The notes under the pieces: generated by a model | The model's input: the letters and a program-made list of their open reading frames with translations, nothing else | The model's database searches: none | Told to the model about the DNA's origin: nothing | Source of the DNA: Aporhodopirellula aestuarii | GTDB taxonomy: Bacteria > Planctomycetota > Planctomycetia > Pirellulales > Pirellulaceae | Direction of reading: 5' to 3' | Assembly (NCBI RefSeq): GCF_023701485.1 | Contig: NZ_JAMQBK010000057.1 | Span: 1-33,222 of the forward strand | DNA: 33,222 nt | Part shown: piece by piece, positions 22,231-31,688 of the stretch | How the letters are laid out: every line of letters starts with the position of its first letter | Numbering within the stretch: position 1 is the first letter of the stretch | Position numbers and translations under genes: made by a program

Positions 22231-25200
22231 CTAATACCGCGTGATGGTTTCGTGCAGGTTGAGGATTACGCGGCAGACTTGTGACCATGCGGCGAGTTGA
22301 TCGGGCTCCGCTGATGTGCTGTTCGTTAGTCCGATTTGCATGAACGCGGATGCGTCCTCGGGATGTTCACGAAAATACACCAATTGGCGATCAAACAAGC
22401 CACGCAGCGATTCGGTTTCTTCAGGATTGGCGTTTCTCGCGACAGCTCTCACAAATGCGGCATCTAAAATCGCTTCAAAGGAAGCGTCCGGATTCTCCTT
22501 GAGCAGGTTCTTCGCCATCACGTGGGAGGCTTCCACAAAGGTGGGATCGTTGAGCAAGGTCAATGCCTGTTGAGGGCTGTTCGAAGGGGAGCGATCGGCT
22601 GTGCATTCATCGCGAGAAGGTCCATCAAAGTTGACCAGCATCGGGTGCAAGAATGTACGTTGCCAATGCATGTAAACGCCTCGGCGATATTGGCGTGCGT
22701 CGTTGGACGCGGTGTAACCCCGATTAGGGAATTGCAGGTTGGAGTAATGCCCATCGGGCTGGTACGGGAAAACGCTCGGGCCACCGATGTAGCTCTGATT
22801 GAGAATCCCCGCGATCGCTAGAGCATTGTCGCGAATCGCTTCGGCTTCGAGTCGACGTGGAGACGCTTGGGCGAGCAAGCGGTTGTAGGGATCTATCTCG
22901 ACCAATTCGGCTCGCCGCGTGACGGCTTGGCGATACGTGCGGCTGGTGACCATCATCCGCACGATGTGCTTGACATCCCAACCGCTGATCACGAATTCGC
23001 TCGCCAAGCGATCGAGCAGCAACGGATGACTTGGCCATTCACCTTGGCTGCCGAGGTCGTCGAGTTTGCTCGACAAACCGGTGCCGAAGAATTGTTTCCA
23101 GGTTCGGTTGACGAAATGCCGCGGGACGAGCGGATTGGTCGGTGAAGTCAGCCACTTCGCAAGGTCAGTGCGGTTCAGGCGTCGACCACTCGGTGCGTCG
23201 CCAGAGGGAAGAAAGTGCGGAAACGCGGGCGGGGCGAGTTCACCGGTTTCGTCTTGCCAGTTCCCACGAGGCAACACGCGGCTGACCGGGAATTGGTCTT
23301 CCGGAATCGTTTGCGTCACTAACGTCATGGCCATGGCTGAGTGGCGATCCAAGATCTCGTTTCGAAAACGTTGGACTTCGCTGTTTTGTTGTTTGGCCGG
23401 TTTCGTTGAACGATGAAAAGCACTCGAAAGAGTTGCCAAGTCGCGGTCGCTCCGATTCTCTGAGTCTTTTGCTAGCGATGCGGTGAGCTCAGCGGAGGCG
23501 GCGTTCCATCCCGCAATCGCATCGCCGAGCGGCGTCACCGAAAGTCGAACGCGGCCGACGTCGGTGCTCGTGAGCCGGATGACGAGTTGCTGATCGTCAG
23601 ACAACTCGAGCGGTTGGTCGAAGTGATAGACCGCGGTATGGGTGAGCTGGTTTTCGGTCGTCGGCAATTGCCAGCGAGACGGGCCGCTGCGCCAAACGTC
23701 ACCGAGTGTTCGAGGTGGATGACCGTTGCTGAATTGCGACGGATCTTCGCGATCGGCTTCGCCCCATGCAACCTTCAAAAAGCTTTTCGGGTGAACCATC
23801 ACCTCCGCAGGGATTTTGACATGCGTGGATGGCTTCGGCGTTGCCGGAGTTTCTGTTTGAAGTTCGTTGCGGTCCTTGTCGAGCAAAATCAACCGAAATC
23901 CGTCGAGTCGATTTTGCAGTTTGCTGTCGGTGCGGTTCCAGACGACGACGGATTCGACGGATTGCTCGCTGCCAAGATCGACTTCCCACCACGGGTTGCG
24001 TCCGTTCAAACTGGTATGCGTTACCGAGTTGGCTTTGTAGTAGTCGCCTTCGGTATTCCCGTCGATGGCCAGCGATGCGGCTCCGGATTTGTAATGAGTC
24101 GACTGAGTTGCCGTTCCCTGCAGGGCGACATTGATGGGTTGTCCCTCCTCATCTTTTTCGCTTGAAAAGATCTGTACCTCGGCGAGGGACAGGATTTTCT
24201 TACCGTTCAGTTCGATGCGAACGTAGCGGGGACGATTCGGACGCATTGTCGGGCCGTCGTCTTTGTTGATCACGCGGGCAGAAAAGCCGAGAGAAAAACG
24301 CCCGTCATTTCCTCGTCCCACGTTGCCATCGTTTTGCTCGTCGGGCAGGACTTCAACTCTCACCGAGTTGATCCTGGTCGATGTGGTCGGTCGAGTTGTG
24401 ATTGAGATCGTTTCCTCTTTGGCGGGTTTGCCCGTCAGCAGGAGGCTGCCGTCGTCGAGCACTTCGCATAACGTTCCTGCTGAAGTCTCACTGGCGATGA
24501 TCGTGGTCGGAACCCATCCGTCAGGGTGCTCGTCCAGTGTTTTCTTGAGCGATTGTTCCCAGGCTTGATAATCTTCGGTTTGAAGCGTTTTCTGGCCGAG
24601 ATCAGCAAAGAGGATGTCATCGCGTTGGCGGATCAGGGATTCGATTTCGCGTTTGAGTGAAGGCGACTCGACACGCATTTCTGGCGGGAACGGATAGTTG
24701 TTGTTAAATCCTTTGAGGTCCTTGTTTGGCGAGTAACCGTAGTCGGAGTAGACGCCCCATTGACGAATGTCGTCAAAGAACGCTCCGAGCGAATAGAAGT
24801 CTTTCGCCGAGAACGGGTCGTATTTGTGGTTATGGCATTCGCAACACGCGAGCGTCGAGCCGAGCCACGCGGTGCCGATCATGCGAACGCGGTCGGCTTT
24901 GTACTTGGCCAAGTATTCACCCGGCTGCGCACCGCCTTCGCGCGTGATCATGTTCAAACGCAGCAATCCGGTCGCGATCAAATCCTCGGTCGTTGGGTTG
25001 GGTTGGAGGTCACCTGCCAACTGCTGCATCGTAAATTCGTCGAACGGTTTGTTCTCGTTGAACGCGTTGATGACGTAGTCGCGGTACGGGAAAATTCGCA
25101 TGTTCTGGTCACCGTGAAAGCCGACGGTGTCTGCAAATCGCACGATGTCGAGCCAGGAACTGGCCATGCGTTCGCCGAAGTGAGGCGACGCGAGCAACCG

Positions 25201-25890
25201 GTCGACTTGGCGTTCGTAGGCCTCGGGAGACGAATCGTAGAGAAACGCTGCGAGTTCTTCCGGGGTTGGCGGAATACCGATCAGATCAAGACTGAGTCTG
25301 CGAAGCAATGTCGCTTTGTCGGCGAGCGGTGAGGGTTCGATGGATTCGGTTTCGAGACGCGAAAGGATGAACGCATCGATATCGTTTTTGATTTTCTCGC
25401 GATGTTTTGCAACATCCGGGAGTGCGGGTTGCGTCAGAGGGGCGTACGCCCAATGTTGTTCGTATTCGGCGCCCTGTTCGATCCACTTCGCGAAGAGTGC
25501 TTTCTCATAACTGGTCAGGTGGTGCCGGAAGTCTTCGGGCGGCATCTGTTCGCCATCACCAATGCCCATGATGCGTTTGTAGACCTCCGAGGACTCTAAG
25601 TCGCCCGGCACGATCCCTCGTTCTTCGTCGTCTGAATCCAACGGACCGGTTGCCGCCTCAAAAGAGTCGAGTCGAAAGGCACTTTCGTTCTCGTCTTCGT
25701 CGGGGCCGTGACAGGTGAAGCATGTGTTCGACATGATCGGTCGAATGTGTGCGTTGAACATCACGCGTTCGGGCAACCTCTCGGGAATGGACGTCGAGAT
25801 GAGTTGCTCCGATTTGGGGGCGTCGGCGTTGATCGAAGCAACGCCAAACGCCAACCAAACAACGAGAGCGATCAAGGAGATGCGGTGCAT
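22231..25890 (-). CDS. PSC1 cytochrome / DUF1549 / DUF1553 protein with discoidin-like domain
   Basis: A planctomycete-specific exported protein of 1219 residues. A signal peptide (HRISLIALVVWLAFGVASINA) is followed by a PSC1-type cytochrome c domain with CFTCH (56-60) and a likely Met ligand in QMPPEDF (Met115). DUF1549 covers about 165-380 (DAFILSRLE, SLDLIGIPPTPEEL, WLDIVRFADTVGFHGD) and holds a second heme-like site, CCECHNHKYDPF. Residues ~545-690 resemble an F5/8 type C (discoidin) domain (VALQGTATQST, NPWWEVDLGSEQSVESVVVW). DUF1553 fills the C-terminal third (LAKWLTSPTNPLVPRHFVNR, RRLEAEAIRDNALAIAG, ALTLLNDPTFVEASHVMAKN). It follows DUF1501 by 72 bases on the same strand. The activity of this family is not established; redox or polysaccharide-related roles have been suggested. 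Confidence 0.95.
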   Translation of the reverse strand: MHRISLIALVVWLAFGVASINADAPKSEQLISTSIPERLPERVMFNAHIRPIMSNTCFTCHGPDEDENESAFRLDSFEAATGPLDSDDEERGIVPGDLESSEVYKRIMGIGDGEQMPPEDFRHHLTSYEKALFAKWIEQGAEYEQHWAYAPLTQPALPDVAKHREKIKNDIDAFILSRLETESIEPSPLADKATLLRRLSLDLIGIPPTPEELAAFLYDSSPEAYERQVDRLLASPHFGERMASSWLDIVRFADTVGFHGDQNMRIFPYRDYVINAFNENKPFDEFTMQQLAGDLQPNPTTEDLIATGLLRLNMITREGGAQPGEYLAKYKADRVRMIGTAWLGSTLACCECHNHKYDPFSAKDFYSLGAFFDDIRQWGVYSDYGYSPNKDLKGFNNNYPFPPEMRVESPSLKREIESLIRQRDDILFADLGQKTLQTEDYQAWEQSLKKTLDEHPDGWVPTTIIASETSAGTLCEVLDDGSLLLTGKPAKEETISITTRPTTSTRINSVRVEVLPDEQNDGNVGRGNDGRFSLGFSARVINKDDGPTMRPNRPRYVRIELNGKKILSLAEVQIFSSEKDEEGQPINVALQGTATQSTHYKSGAASLAIDGNTEGDYYKANSVTHTSLNGRNPWWEVDLGSEQSVESVVVWNRTDSKLQNRLDGFRLILLDKDRNELQTETPATPKPSTHVKIPAEVMVHPKSFLKVAWGEADREDPSQFSNGHPPRTLGDVWRSGPSRWQLPTTENQLTHTAVYHFDQPLELSDDQQLVIRLTSTDVGRVRLSVTPLGDAIAGWNAASAELTASLAKDSENRSDRDLATLSSAFHRSTKPAKQQNSEVQRFRNEILDRHSAMAMTLVTQTIPEDQFPVSRVLPRGNWQDETGELAPPAFPHFLPSGDAPSGRRLNRTDLAKWLTSPTNPLVPRHFVNRTWKQFFGTGLSSKLDDLGSQGEWPSHPLLLDRLASEFVISGWDVKHIVRMMVTSRTYRQAVTRRAELVEIDPYNRLLAQASPRRLEAEAIRDNALAIAGILNQSYIGGPSVFPYQPDGHYSNLQFPNRGYTASNDARQYRRGVYMHWQRTFLHPMLVNFDGPSRDECTADRSPSNSPQQALTLLNDPTFVEASHVMAKNLLKENPDASFEAILDAAFVRAVARNANPEETESLRGLFDRQLVYFREHPEDASAFMQIGLTNSTSAEPDQLAAWSQVCRVILNLHETITRY

Positions 25891-25962
25891 GGAATTTTGG
25901 ACATGAATGCGGAGGGAAACGGAATCAGATAACGGCTGCTTGGGGACGGTCTCAACGCCGTC

Positions 25963-27417
25963 TTAGGAAATGATGTCGTGCAGCACGTGGGCTGGTTCAA
26001 CGCCGGTGAGTTTCAAGTCGAGGCCTTGGAACCGTGCGGTCAATTTTTCGTGATCGACTCCGAAAAGATGCAGCAACGTGGCGTGGAGCGAACGGACGGG
26101 AACTTCGTTTTCGACGGCTGCATAACCGAGTTCGTCGGAACTGCCGTACGTCATTCCTCCTTTAACGCCACCTCCCGCCATCCAAACGCTAAACGCGTTG
26201 ATATGGTGATCTCGACCGGTACCTTGTGCCATCGGCGTGCGTCCAAATTCACCTCCCCACAACACTAAGGTGTCTTCGAGAAGTCCGCGATCCTTGAGGT
26301 CTTTTAGCAATGCCGCAGTGGGGCGATCGGTGTCCAATGCGGATTGCGTAAAGCCGCTTTCCAAATCTCTGTGGTGATCCCAACCGCGATGGTACAACTG
26401 GACAAAACGCACGCCTCGTTCGAGCAATCGTCGGGCGAGCAGACAGTTCGACGCGTATGATCCATCACCCGGGCGTTTGACGCCATAGTTTTCGAGCGTT
26501 TCTTTACTCTCGGTGCTCATGTCGGCGAGTTCGGGAACCGCCGATTGCATCTTGAACGCCATCTCGTACTGCGCGATTCGCGTTTCGATTTCGGGGTCAA
26601 TCACCTCTCTCGCCAACATCCCGTTGAGCCGCTGAACTTCGTCAATGACCTGACGCTGCGTCGATTGGCAGATGCCGTCTGGATTGCCAATGTAATGCAC
26701 CGGAGCTCCGGATGATTGAAACGCAACGCCTTGGAATTTGCTAGGCAAGATCCCCGCACTCCACTGCCTCGCCGAAACGGGTTGAGCGCCGGGACCGGAT
26801 GAAGTCATGACGACATAACCGGGCAGGTTTTCCGTTTCGGCGCCGAGTCCGTAGAGCATCCATGAGCCCATGCAAGGTCGTCCCTTGATGATCGATCCGG
26901 TGTTCATGAACGCATGAGCGGTGTCGTGATTGATCTGTTCGGTCGTCATGCTGCGAATCACGCAGAGGTCGTCAGCATGCGCTCCCGTCAATGGGAACAT
27001 TTCGGACATCTCGATACCCGACTCGCCCCACTTCCTGAATTTGGCGAACGACTTTCGAGCGATCAGTTTGGCGCCTTGCAATTGTGCGAGTTGCTGGCCC
27101 GCGGTAAACGACTCGGGGAATGGTTCTCCGTCGAGTCGATCGAGTTCGGGTTTCGGGTCGAGCGATTCAATGTGCGAGGGACCACCCGCCATGCACAAGT
27201 GAACGATGCGTTTCGCCTTCGGCGCAAAATGTGGGATTCCTGGAAGGGGCGGCCAAGGGGCGTCGCTCGGGGGGATTTCGCCTGCGGAGAGCGATGTTTT
27301 TCCTTCGAGCAGCGACGCCAGTGCAAAGGTACCAATGCCGGCAAATGACTTCGATAGGAACGTACGACGTGCCCAATCCGTGCGGAGACGATCTAGCTCG
27401 TGGGGTGCCTGATTCAT
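25963..27417 (-). CDS. DUF1501 protein with Tat-type signal (left cassette)
   Basis: 484 residues from ATG 27417; a TTG at 27465 would add 16 residues and is less likely. The N-terminus carries a twin-arginine signal, ARRTFLSKSFAGIGTFALAS, so it is expected to be exported folded. DUF1501 is, as I recall, grouped with the alkaline-phosphatase-like fold. The family's metal-site-like motifs are present in the C-terminal third: [15 protein letters not shown] and GRDHH, plus KRIVHLCMAGGPSHIESLDPK near the mature N-terminus. It is the first gene of the leftward pair and the PSC1 protein gene follows, reversing the right-hand cassette's order. Metal dependence and hydrolase activity are inference only. 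Confidence 0.93.
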   Translation of the reverse strand: MNQAPHELDRLRTDWARRTFLSKSFAGIGTFALASLLEGKTSLSAGEIPPSDAPWPPLPGIPHFAPKAKRIVHLCMAGGPSHIESLDPKPELDRLDGEPFPESFTAGQQLAQLQGAKLIARKSFAKFRKWGESGIEMSEMFPLTGAHADDLCVIRSMTTEQINHDTAHAFMNTGSIIKGRPCMGSWMLYGLGAETENLPGYVVMTSSGPGAQPVSARQWSAGILPSKFQGVAFQSSGAPVHYIGNPDGICQSTQRQVIDEVQRLNGMLAREVIDPEIETRIAQYEMAFKMQSAVPELADMSTESKETLENYGVKRPGDGSYASNCLLARRLLERGVRFVQLYHRGWDHHRDLESGFTQSALDTDRPTAALLKDLKDRGLLEDTLVLWGGEFGRTPMAQGTGRDHHINAFSVWMAGGGVKGGMTYGSSDELGYAAVENEVPVRSLHATLLHLFGVDHEKLTARFQGLDLKLTGVEPAHVLHDIIS

Positions 27418-27568
27418 TGTGGGGGGACTCTGCGAAGGTGGGATTTGGAGGCGGGGCGATGACAAGGTCTGATGTATTCGTTTGCTGAGCGGACTTCTAT
27501 CTTAGCCGTTTGTGAGAGGTGGGTTGCGAAATGTTTGTCTCGGTTCAGCCCTCGATTTCGAAGTCTTT

Positions 27569-28021
27569 TCAATATTGACGCGACCGCAACGCGTTGGCCG
27601 GATCATCACTGAAGTCGACGCCGAACACACCGCTCCATAGAGCGATTTGTTGGTAGGCATGGTTTGACGTCGCGATCGATGTATGAGGGTACTGGCATCG
27701 GTAAAGCACCCGCAGTCTCCGATGGTTAACAGGCCCAGCGAAGATCGGTTTGGGAGATGATTCGGCGATAAAGCGTTTCTCATCGTCGGTTGGTTCGTAG
27801 TAGCCCAGCAGGACATTGCGTTTGGCGGGCCAGTCAAAATTCACCGACTGATTGGGGGTTTCCCAACGCCTCACGCCGAATTGCCAAAGCGGACTTTCTA
27901 TAGAGTCCTCTGCGCGCAGCTGAGTTGAGGGTCCGAGCCCAATGATCAAAAGGAACAATGGCAACAAGATGCCAACGACGCCCACGATCGCGGCGTGGGG
28001 GCATTTTTCAGAATATTTCAC
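27569..28021 (-). CDS. Small secreted hypothetical protein between the two cassettes
   Basis: Not recognised. The frame is open from TTG 28174, but the extra residues are low-complexity. GTG 28021 gives a typical exported protein: MKYSEKCPHA, a hydrophobic run AIVGVVGILLPLFLLIIGLG, and a possible signal-peptidase site after TQLRA. The mature ~110 residues are aromatic- and charge-rich (SPLWQFGVRRWETPNQS, GYYEPTDDEKRFIAESSP, NHAYQQIALWSGVFGVDF). Their composition looks like a real protein rather than a shadow of another frame. No Shine-Dalgarno is visible. It lies about 150 bases upstream of the left DUF1501 start on the same strand and could be the first gene of that operon. Confidence 0.5.
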   Translation of the reverse strand: MKYSEKCPHAAIVGVVGILLPLFLLIIGLGPSTQLRAEDSIESPLWQFGVRRWETPNQSVNFDWPAKRNVLLGYYEPTDDEKRFIAESSPKPIFAGPVNHRRLRVLYRCQYPHTSIATSNHAYQQIALWSGVFGVDFSDDPANALRSRQY

Positions 28022-28454
28022 TGAACCGAAACCGATAGGAGGGGGAGGTGGCGCGTGGCCGGCGGGAGATTCAAAGATGATTGAATCGTGTTGATGATAA
28101 TCAAACCCGTTCGACAGACGAACACAATCAAGTCGACGGTTATGAGTAATTGTCAGTGTTGGAGTGAATGACAAACGAACGTGAATGCTGATCCTTCTGA
28201 TTTGGCTTCATTCGAGAAAGCGTTAACTCTAGGTTAGTGAAGTTGATACAACGTATTCAAGTCATGATCAGTCAGTGTGACCTCTTTCGTTTCTTCACAA
28301 GGCATGATGATCGAGTACACTGACTTTCACTCGCAGCGAACCTGAACTTCGAAACCGACGGGATCGGTTTTGCGGAGCAGTCTCAAACATCAAAGTCCAT
28401 GGATTTTGTCTCCCTGCGAATCCCACCTTCGTTTCCTCTTCACAGGAATTCTCC
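28022..28454. other. Divergent control region between the two cassettes
   Basis: About 430 bases between the small secreted protein gene and the right-hand cassette. It holds a perfect 7-bp hairpin (aaaccga 28352-28358 with tcggttt 28364-28370, five-base loop) about 85 bases before the right-hand start. There is also an imperfect palindrome, ttgatac-aac-gtattcaa (28243-28260), that could be an operator or include a -35 element. No clear -10 box was found. AGGA at 28443-28446 is the ribosome site of the following gene. Confidence 0.4.
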
Positions 28455-31400
28455 GTGTTTGATCGAACCATTCGATTCTCCGGAAAGAGATTGCGATCCG
28501 TTTTAGCTGTGGTCGCTCTGGTAGCATCGCCGGACTTGGCGTGGTGTCAAACGACGAGCGACAAACAAACTCAATCTATCGACTTTAGTGATTTGGTCAG
28601 CCCGATCCTTTCGGACAAGTGCTTCCATTGCCATGGTCCTGATGCTGAAAATCAGGAGTCGGGATTTCGCGCTGATACTCAAGAAAATTTGTTTGCCGAT
28701 CTAGGTGGATACTTTGCCGTGGTGCCTGGGAATTTGGCCGACAGTGAGTTGCATACACGGATTCACAGTACCGATCCCGATGATCAGATGCCCCCGCCGG
28801 ACAGCAATCGTTCGTTGACTGAGCAAGAGAAACAAATTCTCGATGCTTGGATCGAACAGGGGGCACCGTACGAAGGTCACTGGGCATTCGACGTTCCCAC
28901 GCGTCCGCTGGTCCCGGTTGCTGCAATGGATGCGAAACGAGGTCAGACCGGATGGAGCAATGAAACGGTCGATCGCTGGTCGGCTAATCCGATCGATGGT
29001 TTCATTGCCGAACGGTTAATTGAGGAAGGGCTGGCCCCGTCACCGCCGGCCGATTATTTGACGCAACTTCGACGGGCGTCATTAACCTTGACCGGGATGC
29101 TGCCGCCGCAGGAGTTGCAAGACAAGGTTGCCACCAACCCGAGCGAGGAGAGTTATTTCTCCGCGGTCGATTCACTGCTCGACTCGATGGCATATGCCGA
29201 ACGCCAATCACTGCGTTGGCTTGATGCGGGGCGATACGCGGACACGGATGGTTACCAAAACGACAGCGAGCGGACGAATTGGCCGTGGCGTGATTGGGTG
29301 ACGCGTGCGTTTCATGACAACATGCCGTTTGATCAATTCACGATCGAGCAGATCGCGGGCGATATGCTGCCCGACGCCACCGACTCCCAGCGACTCGCGA
29401 CCACCTTCAGTCGCAATCACCGGCAAAACAATGAAGGTGGAGCGTTGGCTGAGGAGTTTTTTGTTGAGAATGTGATCGACCGTGTGGAGACAACCTCGAC
29501 GGTGTTTTTGGGGTTAACGTTCGGATGTGCCCGTTGTCACGATCACAAATACGATCCGCTCAGCCAGAAGGAGTTCTTTCAGCTCTATGGTTATTTCAAC
29601 AACATCGGTGAGCGTGGGATCGGACGGGGGATTGATGCGATGCCAACACTCACGGTCACTTCGCCACTGACGCCCGTGACGCAGGAAATGATGGATGGAT
29701 ACCGCGACGCCGAGTCTCAACTCGCCAAGGCGAAATCGGGAATGAAGGCTCGCATGAAAACGTGGATGGCGGAGGTGAAAAAGAACTCTGCCGAGCAACA
29801 GTCGTATCAATGGGTGAATGCCGAGATCGAGAACGCTTTGCTGAAAGGTGATGGAGAGTTGACGCTGAGCGACGATACGGTCGAGTACATCGGCGCGGAT
29901 GCTCAGGACGTCACGTACGAAGTCACCATCCGCCCCAACGGTGGGGAGGTTTCGGTTGCCGCAGGCGAATCCGGTGCAACAAAAGGTGAATCCAGCGACG
30001 CTATCGCTGCGATTCGAATTCAAGCGTTCGCCGATGCGAAGTTTTCGAAACCGACCCGGTTTTCGACGAGCGTGAACGGGAATTTTGTGCTGACGGATTT
30101 GCGTTGTTTTAGTGGCGATCGTGAGATCCAATTTGCGAACGCTTTTGCGAGCTACGAACAAAATCGTTATCCGGCCGCCAATGTGATCGATGACAATCCG
30201 ACGAGTGGATGGGCTGTGCATGGAAGCCATGCTGACACGGTGGAGTTGACGTTGGAGCTGGAGACTCCACTGGATCGTTCCGAAATTGATTTGCTGCAAC
30301 TCAAGATGAGCTTTGGTAGCAACTATGCCGACCACTCGATCGGAAAGTTTGTAGTGCAAACGAGTGGAGAGGTGCAGACGGATCCCGTGTTACCCGCGGT
30401 AGCGAATCCGGCGATTGCGAAACTGTTGAGCAAATCCGAAAAAGAGTGGTCAGGGAAGGATCGCAAGAAAGTCGAAGCGTTCTACGAAAAGATCGACGAG
30501 TCTGTCGTTGCCGCGGCGGAAGAATTGGCGAAGGCGAAGCGAGCGATTCGCGCGGCCGGAGGCGAGCCAACTCGCGTGATGGTGATGCACGAGAGAGAAG
30601 GTGAACCGGCGGCGACGCACTTGCTGATGCGCGGCCAGTACGATGCACCTGACACGTCCGAAAAACTCACCCGGGGAGTTCCCGCCGCGTTATTGCCGTC
30701 GGCTGATGCAGAGCAACCGGCGGATCGTTTGGATTTGTCGAGGTGGCTCACTTCGAGGGAAAACCCGCTTACCGCGCGGGTTACGGTGAACCGATTTTGG
30801 CAAGACCATTTCGGCATCGGGCTGGTGAAGACGGTCGAGGATTTTGGGTTGCAGGGTGAAACGCCGTCGCATCCGAAGTTGCTCGATTGGTTGGCTGTTG
30901 AGTTCATCGAATCGGGGTGGAACGTCAAGGCGATGCACCGTTTGATCGTGACGAGTGCCGCTTATCGTCAATCGTCACGGAGGACTCGTGAGCTGGATGA
31001 AATTGATCCTGATAACCGACTGCTCGCCCGCGGTCCGCGTTACCGCGTGGACGGGTTTACGATTCGAGACGTGGCGCTGCAATCGAGCGGGCTGCTCGAT
31101 GCCAAGCCGGGCGGCCCGAGCGTGAAACCGTATCAACCTGCTGGGTTGTGGGAGTCACTCGCCGCGAATGCGGGGCAGCGTTACACGCTTGGCAAGGGTA
31201 ATGAACTGTATCGCAAGAGCATGTACTCGTATTGGAAGCGAGCCGTTAATCCGCCTCGTCAAATCATCTTTGATGCGGGAGGCCGGGAAGTTTGTAACGT
31301 GCGTCTGCGTCGAACCAACACGCCGCTGCAAGCGTTGGTCTTGATGAACGATCCGACGTTTATCGAGGCGGCTCGGCAACTCGCCCAGTCGGTGCTGGAA

Positions 31401-31667
31401 CTACCCGAACTCAGTGATGAGCAACGGGTCGCCGCCCTTTACGAACAGGCGATCGCGATGCCCGTGTCAGAGTCCGTCCACGCGATATTGATGGGTAATC
31501 TCAGCTACTTCCGTGTCCACTTTGCTGAACGTCCTGACGATGCGACCAAGCTGTTGTCGATCGGACAGTCCAAACGTAACGAACAGTTGTCGGCGATCGA
31601 GCATGCGGCGTTCACCGCCACGGCTCACTTAGTTTTGAATCTCGATGAATTTATCTCGGTACAGTAA
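28455..31667 (+). CDS. PSC1 cytochrome / DUF1549 / DUF1553 protein (right cassette)
   Basis: 1070 residues from GTG 28455, with AGGA eight bases upstream. The signal peptide (RLRSVLAVVALVASPDLAWC) precedes a PSC1 cytochrome c domain with CFHCH at 56-60, the same position as in its left-hand paralogue, and a likely Met ligand at 112 (QMPPPDS). DUF1549 spans ~180-385 with a second CXXCH (CARCHDHKYDPLS, 358-362). The centre has a charged helical segment (~415-455) and a beta-rich discoidin-like part (~520-640; FANAFASYEQNRYPAANVID). DUF1553 occupies ~755-1040 (LSRWLTSRENPLTARVTVNR, DGFTIRDVALQSSG, ALVLMNDPTFIEAARQLA). DUF1501 follows after 21 bases, so the pair is an operon. Family activity is unknown. 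Confidence 0.95.
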   Translation: MFDRTIRFSGKRLRSVLAVVALVASPDLAWCQTTSDKQTQSIDFSDLVSPILSDKCFHCHGPDAENQESGFRADTQENLFADLGGYFAVVPGNLADSELHTRIHSTDPDDQMPPPDSNRSLTEQEKQILDAWIEQGAPYEGHWAFDVPTRPLVPVAAMDAKRGQTGWSNETVDRWSANPIDGFIAERLIEEGLAPSPPADYLTQLRRASLTLTGMLPPQELQDKVATNPSEESYFSAVDSLLDSMAYAERQSLRWLDAGRYADTDGYQNDSERTNWPWRDWVTRAFHDNMPFDQFTIEQIAGDMLPDATDSQRLATTFSRNHRQNNEGGALAEEFFVENVIDRVETTSTVFLGLTFGCARCHDHKYDPLSQKEFFQLYGYFNNIGERGIGRGIDAMPTLTVTSPLTPVTQEMMDGYRDAESQLAKAKSGMKARMKTWMAEVKKNSAEQQSYQWVNAEIENALLKGDGELTLSDDTVEYIGADAQDVTYEVTIRPNGGEVSVAAGESGATKGESSDAIAAIRIQAFADAKFSKPTRFSTSVNGNFVLTDLRCFSGDREIQFANAFASYEQNRYPAANVIDDNPTSGWAVHGSHADTVELTLELETPLDRSEIDLLQLKMSFGSNYADHSIGKFVVQTSGEVQTDPVLPAVANPAIAKLLSKSEKEWSGKDRKKVEAFYEKIDESVVAAAEELAKAKRAIRAAGGEPTRVMVMHEREGEPAATHLLMRGQYDAPDTSEKLTRGVPAALLPSADAEQPADRLDLSRWLTSRENPLTARVTVNRFWQDHFGIGLVKTVEDFGLQGETPSHPKLLDWLAVEFIESGWNVKAMHRLIVTSAAYRQSSRRTRELDEIDPDNRLLARGPRYRVDGFTIRDVALQSSGLLDAKPGGPSVKPYQPAGLWESLAANAGQRYTLGKGNELYRKSMYSYWKRAVNPPRQIIFDAGGREVCNVRLRRTNTPLQALVLMNDPTFIEAARQLAQSVLELPELSDEQRVAALYEQAIAMPVSESVHAILMGNLSYFRVHFAERPDDATKLLSIGQSKRNEQLSAIEHAAFTATAHLVLNLDEFISVQ

Positions 31668-31688
31668 CTCTTTTTTAGGTAAATCAGA

